From assembly GCA_033064195.1 (NCBI GenBank), contig JARBJD010000011.1, positions 248,001 through 312,000 of the forward strand: a stretch of 64,000 bases of DNA, in the 5' to 3' direction. The notes beneath the pieces are model-generated. The model searched no databases, was not told the origin of the DNA, and worked only from the letters and a program-made list of their open reading frames with translations. Source of the DNA: Blattamonas nauphoetae (lineage: Eukaryota; Preaxostyla; Oxymonadida). Position numbers and translations under genes: made by a program. How positions within the stretch are numbered: position 1 is the first letter of the stretch; every line of letters begins with the position of its first letter. Positions 62,001-64,000 of the stretch are shown here, in pieces.

Positions 62001-62578
62001 CTTTTTCACCTGGTGTCATCTGGGCATCACGATAGAAGTAGGGATGAGCTCGCTTTTGTGCGTTCTCATTCGCCTCTCTGGCAATCTTGGCCGCTGGATC
62101 GTGATACTTTGGAAAATCTTTGGACATATGACGACGGCTCTCCTAAAGAATAATTGGAAAGAATAAAGCATACTCGAAGAAATGCTTCGTGAATTTGATC
62201 ATGTTGGTTCATTTGGAATCTTGCAGGTGAAAGAGGAGTATAAAGATGTGGCGATTTGACTTGCGACTCAGGCCCCCTTGGATTGTCTGAAGAAAGTCGA
62301 GTGGATGTGTTTATATTGGCTGGTTTGGGACATGAAGATGAGAGCGTCCCTGTGCGAGCACTTCAGATAGCAAATCACAAAGAAAGTCAGAAATAGCAAA
62401 TAATATGAAACCTATATTCGGCGGATCCGTTATTCAATGGTATTACTCCATTCATTGTGATGAGAAACTGTTTCGAAGTTGACGTCCGTTTTTCTTGTTG
62501 GCTTGCGAGTTGTTGGTCTCCAAAAAGTGGATCTTCGGACTGTAATTTGAGTGGTGGCAATGAATAATCACCACTCAT
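56050..62578 (-). CDS. AXDND1-like coiled-coil protein with an EF-hand (2,148 aa)
   Basis: Exons 62578-62412, 62360-62174 and 62142-56050 join in phase; introns are 51 and 31 nt. The ATG at 62127 is internal: two upstream exons add 117 codons starting MSGDYSLPPLKLQ. Around residue 300-390 a segment (NLLDRVSEEILRQVSLDSNTRG, then long helix) resembles the axonemal dynein light chain domain of AXDND1 and p28, where human reads IFHELIRQVSVDCADRG. Long coiled coils follow at about 390-640 and 700-820, then a Ser/Thr-rich linker with repeated short motifs, and a helical C-terminal half with an EF-hand near residue 1,770 (DRDNDGMLSSEE, all six ligand positions acceptable). The C-terminal part also has LVWLLRLIPLFYKDKQ-type helices. 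The likely place is the axoneme, with calcium sensing. The AXDND1 link is by motif only. Confidence 0.7.
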
Positions 62579-62724
62579 TCCCTATTTTGTGTTTGCGATG
62601 GTTTGAGAATTGAATGTTGTGGGGAGATCTTAGATCACATGAATTTAATGCACTGATTTCATAAACAGACAATGCGATAAATTGAAAAATAGTAAGAAAA
62701 TAAAGAATCGAGACATATTTTTCG

Positions 62725-64000
62725 TCACTCAATTGTGATGGCTTGCGTCTTCACTTTTTGGATGACCCATTCATGCAGATCAGCTGCATCATCATCGCGT
62801 TTGACCTTTCTACCAACTAAAATTGAATGCAGCACTTCGTTTGTATGCATTGCTTCGAGTGTTGCCTTTCGGTAGTATAGACCATGCGAGAATCTGCGTT
62901 CCTGATAACTAAAGTTGATGGTGCGAGTGTTGTGTGTGCAGAATGTGATTGCAGAAGGTGGAAGGGGATCGGGGAGAGATGGTTCGTGGCAAGCAAGGAG
63001 TTTAGGGAGAAGTACTCCAGCATTTGCATCGAAGTCGGTGGGGAGGATGGAGGGCAGAGAGACGACGGTGGTTTGGAACGAGAAGATGGGGGTGGGGCTT
63101 TTGAGTTGAGTGAAAAAGATCGGAATGAGAATTTCAGGCGGATTGCTTTCCTTTTCTATTTCCTTCTCCTTCTTCTCGGATGCTGTCTTGTCCTTTTCTT
63201 TCTTTTGGTCTTTCTCCTTTGTTTTCATAAAGTCTTCTTTCCTGTCTTTCCACGCAATTGGTTTGAGTGTGAGTGAATCAAACGGATTTCTGAACGAAAA
63301 TGGATTCACGTCAAGTTGGCTGGGAGGGATGAAGTCGAAGAAGATGGTGTATCGGCAGAAATAGAGAGGAAGGGTTGAGATGAGGTCTGTCGGACTGGGG
63401 ACTATCATGTCCTGCACCGACGCGCTGAAGTAGAACATGGACGGGCGGAGGAGGTGTGTGAGGGGGGGCATTGCGGGACGGACATATTCCGATTGGTGGG
63501 CTGCCAACATTCGTTGTTGGATCTCGTCCTGGTCGCTGGCAGTGATTGTGAAAGATGTCAGCGGCGACGGGTGGGCAGAGGGCAGAGGTTCTGGAATTGC
63601 AGCAGATGATCGGAGTGGCATTCGGCTATTGTCAGAGATTGAGAAGTTTAGGGCAGTTTCGATTTCTTCGGCTGTCCTGTCGTCTTCAGCGTTGTATAGT
63701 TTTTTCCGTTCTGCTTCCCTCTTCAAAGCGGCTTCATTCGCTGCCTTTTGTTCTTCTTCCTGCTTCTCTTTCAACTTCAGTAGCTCCGACTCACTTTTGG
63801 TCAAAATATCTCTATAGAAGTCATTCTTCTCATCTTCTCTGATAAATTGTTTCCTCTCTTTCAACTCTTCCTCCTTCTGAATCCAGTTTTTCATGTTTTC
63901 TCGCCATTTCTGAGTATCTGCAGAAATCATTTCATCCATTTCCTTCTCATCCTCCACACTGAGTGTGATTGGTTCTGTGTCCTTCGTCTCCTCTTCCGTT
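62725..64000 (-). CDS. Incomplete gene: coiled-coil and beta-rich protein, unknown
   Basis: The frame is open from the stop at 62725 to the right edge of the window, so the 5' part is missing. No start codon is needed where a GTG occurs at 63957, because the frame continues upstream (KDTEPITLSVEDE). The visible 425 residues begin with a charged coiled coil (EEELKERKQFIREDEKND), then alternate beta-like segments (SMFYFSASVQDM, YTIFFDFIPPSQLD) with a Lys/Glu linker. Pairs of hydrophobic strands of Ig-like length suggest a ciliary ASPM-SPD-2-Hydin type protein, but no motif proves it. It lies 147 bp from the AXDND1-like gene and on the same strand. Confidence 0.6.
   Translation of the reverse strand, partial: TEEETKDTEPITLSVEDEKEMDEMISADTQKWRENMKNWIQKEEELKERKQFIREDEKNDFYRDILTKSESELLKLKEKQEEEQKAANEAALKREAERKKLYNAEDDRTAEEIETALNFSISDNSRMPLRSSAAIPEPLPSAHPSPLTSFTITASDQDEIQQRMLAAHQSEYVRPAMPPLTHLLRPSMFYFSASVQDMIVPSPTDLISTLPLYFCRYTIFFDFIPPSQLDVNPFSFRNPFDSLTLKPIAWKDRKEDFMKTKEKDQKKEKDKTASEKKEKEIEKESNPPEILIPIFFTQLKSPTPIFSFQTTVVSLPSILPTDFDANAGVLLPKLLACHEPSLPDPLPPSAITFCTHNTRTINFSYQERRFSHGLYYRKATLEAMHTNEVLHSILVGRKVKRDDDAADLHEWVIQKVKTQAITIE

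Noticed and set aside
62127-62129. ATG at 62127 as the start of the AXDND1-like gene
   Set aside because: The frame continues in phase through two upstream exons to an ATG at 62578, with clear GT-AG introns and no stop.

Overview
The window is eukaryotic nuclear DNA from a gene-dense protist. About 25 genes lie on both strands with short gaps. Roughly 60 very small GT-AG introns can be placed by joining reading frames. Most are 29-62 nt; the extremes are 23 and 144 nt. The standard genetic code fits: TAA, TAG and TGA all end genes and no conserved gene needs a stop read through. Core genes (PRP8, RPN11, VPS41, SEC1, ribosomal P2) sit beside flagellum-type genes (a TTLL9-like ligase and an AXDND1-like coiled coil), a bacterial-type adenine deaminase without introns, and a giant beta-helix surface protein. 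I infer a flagellated, probably anaerobic excavate, most likely a metamonad of the Preaxostyla/oxymonad kind. That placement comes from gene style, not from a marker gene.

Layout. 0-6.7 kb: a tetraspanin-like and a many-pass membrane protein, ribosomal P2, a Ser-rich protein and TTLL9. 6.8-16 kb: TRIP4/ASC-1 without its ASCH domain, RPN11 (8 exons), a 1,653-residue unknown, and ZNHIT3. 16-28 kb: VPS41, a Qa-SNARE, a decayed gene, coiled-coil and acidic proteins of unknown role, and a 901-bp hAT-type element whose target-site duplication overlaps a stop codon. 28-36 kb: PRP8 (2,464 aa), then a small hidden spliced gene. 36.5-46 kb: a 3,058-residue surface protein with six cysteine-marked beta-helix modules, one membrane anchor and a 99-residue tail. 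46-54 kb: small ORFs, a PTEN phosphatase-C2 joined in frame to a WD40-type protein, and SEC1. 54-64 kb: adenine deaminase, a 2,148-residue AXDND1/EF-hand protein, and an incomplete gene running off the right edge.

Genes are often paired head to head with only 45-130 bp between start codons, which points to shared promoters. Three trafficking genes (VPS41, Qa-SNARE, SEC1) belong to one pathway, membrane tethering and fusion, but are not adjacent enough to imply co-regulation. Introns crowd at the 5' ends of the longest genes: PRP8 has four in its first 560 bp and none in the next 7.1 kb. The least described items are the PTEN-WD40 fusion, the six-module surface protein, the hAT element and the adenine deaminase.
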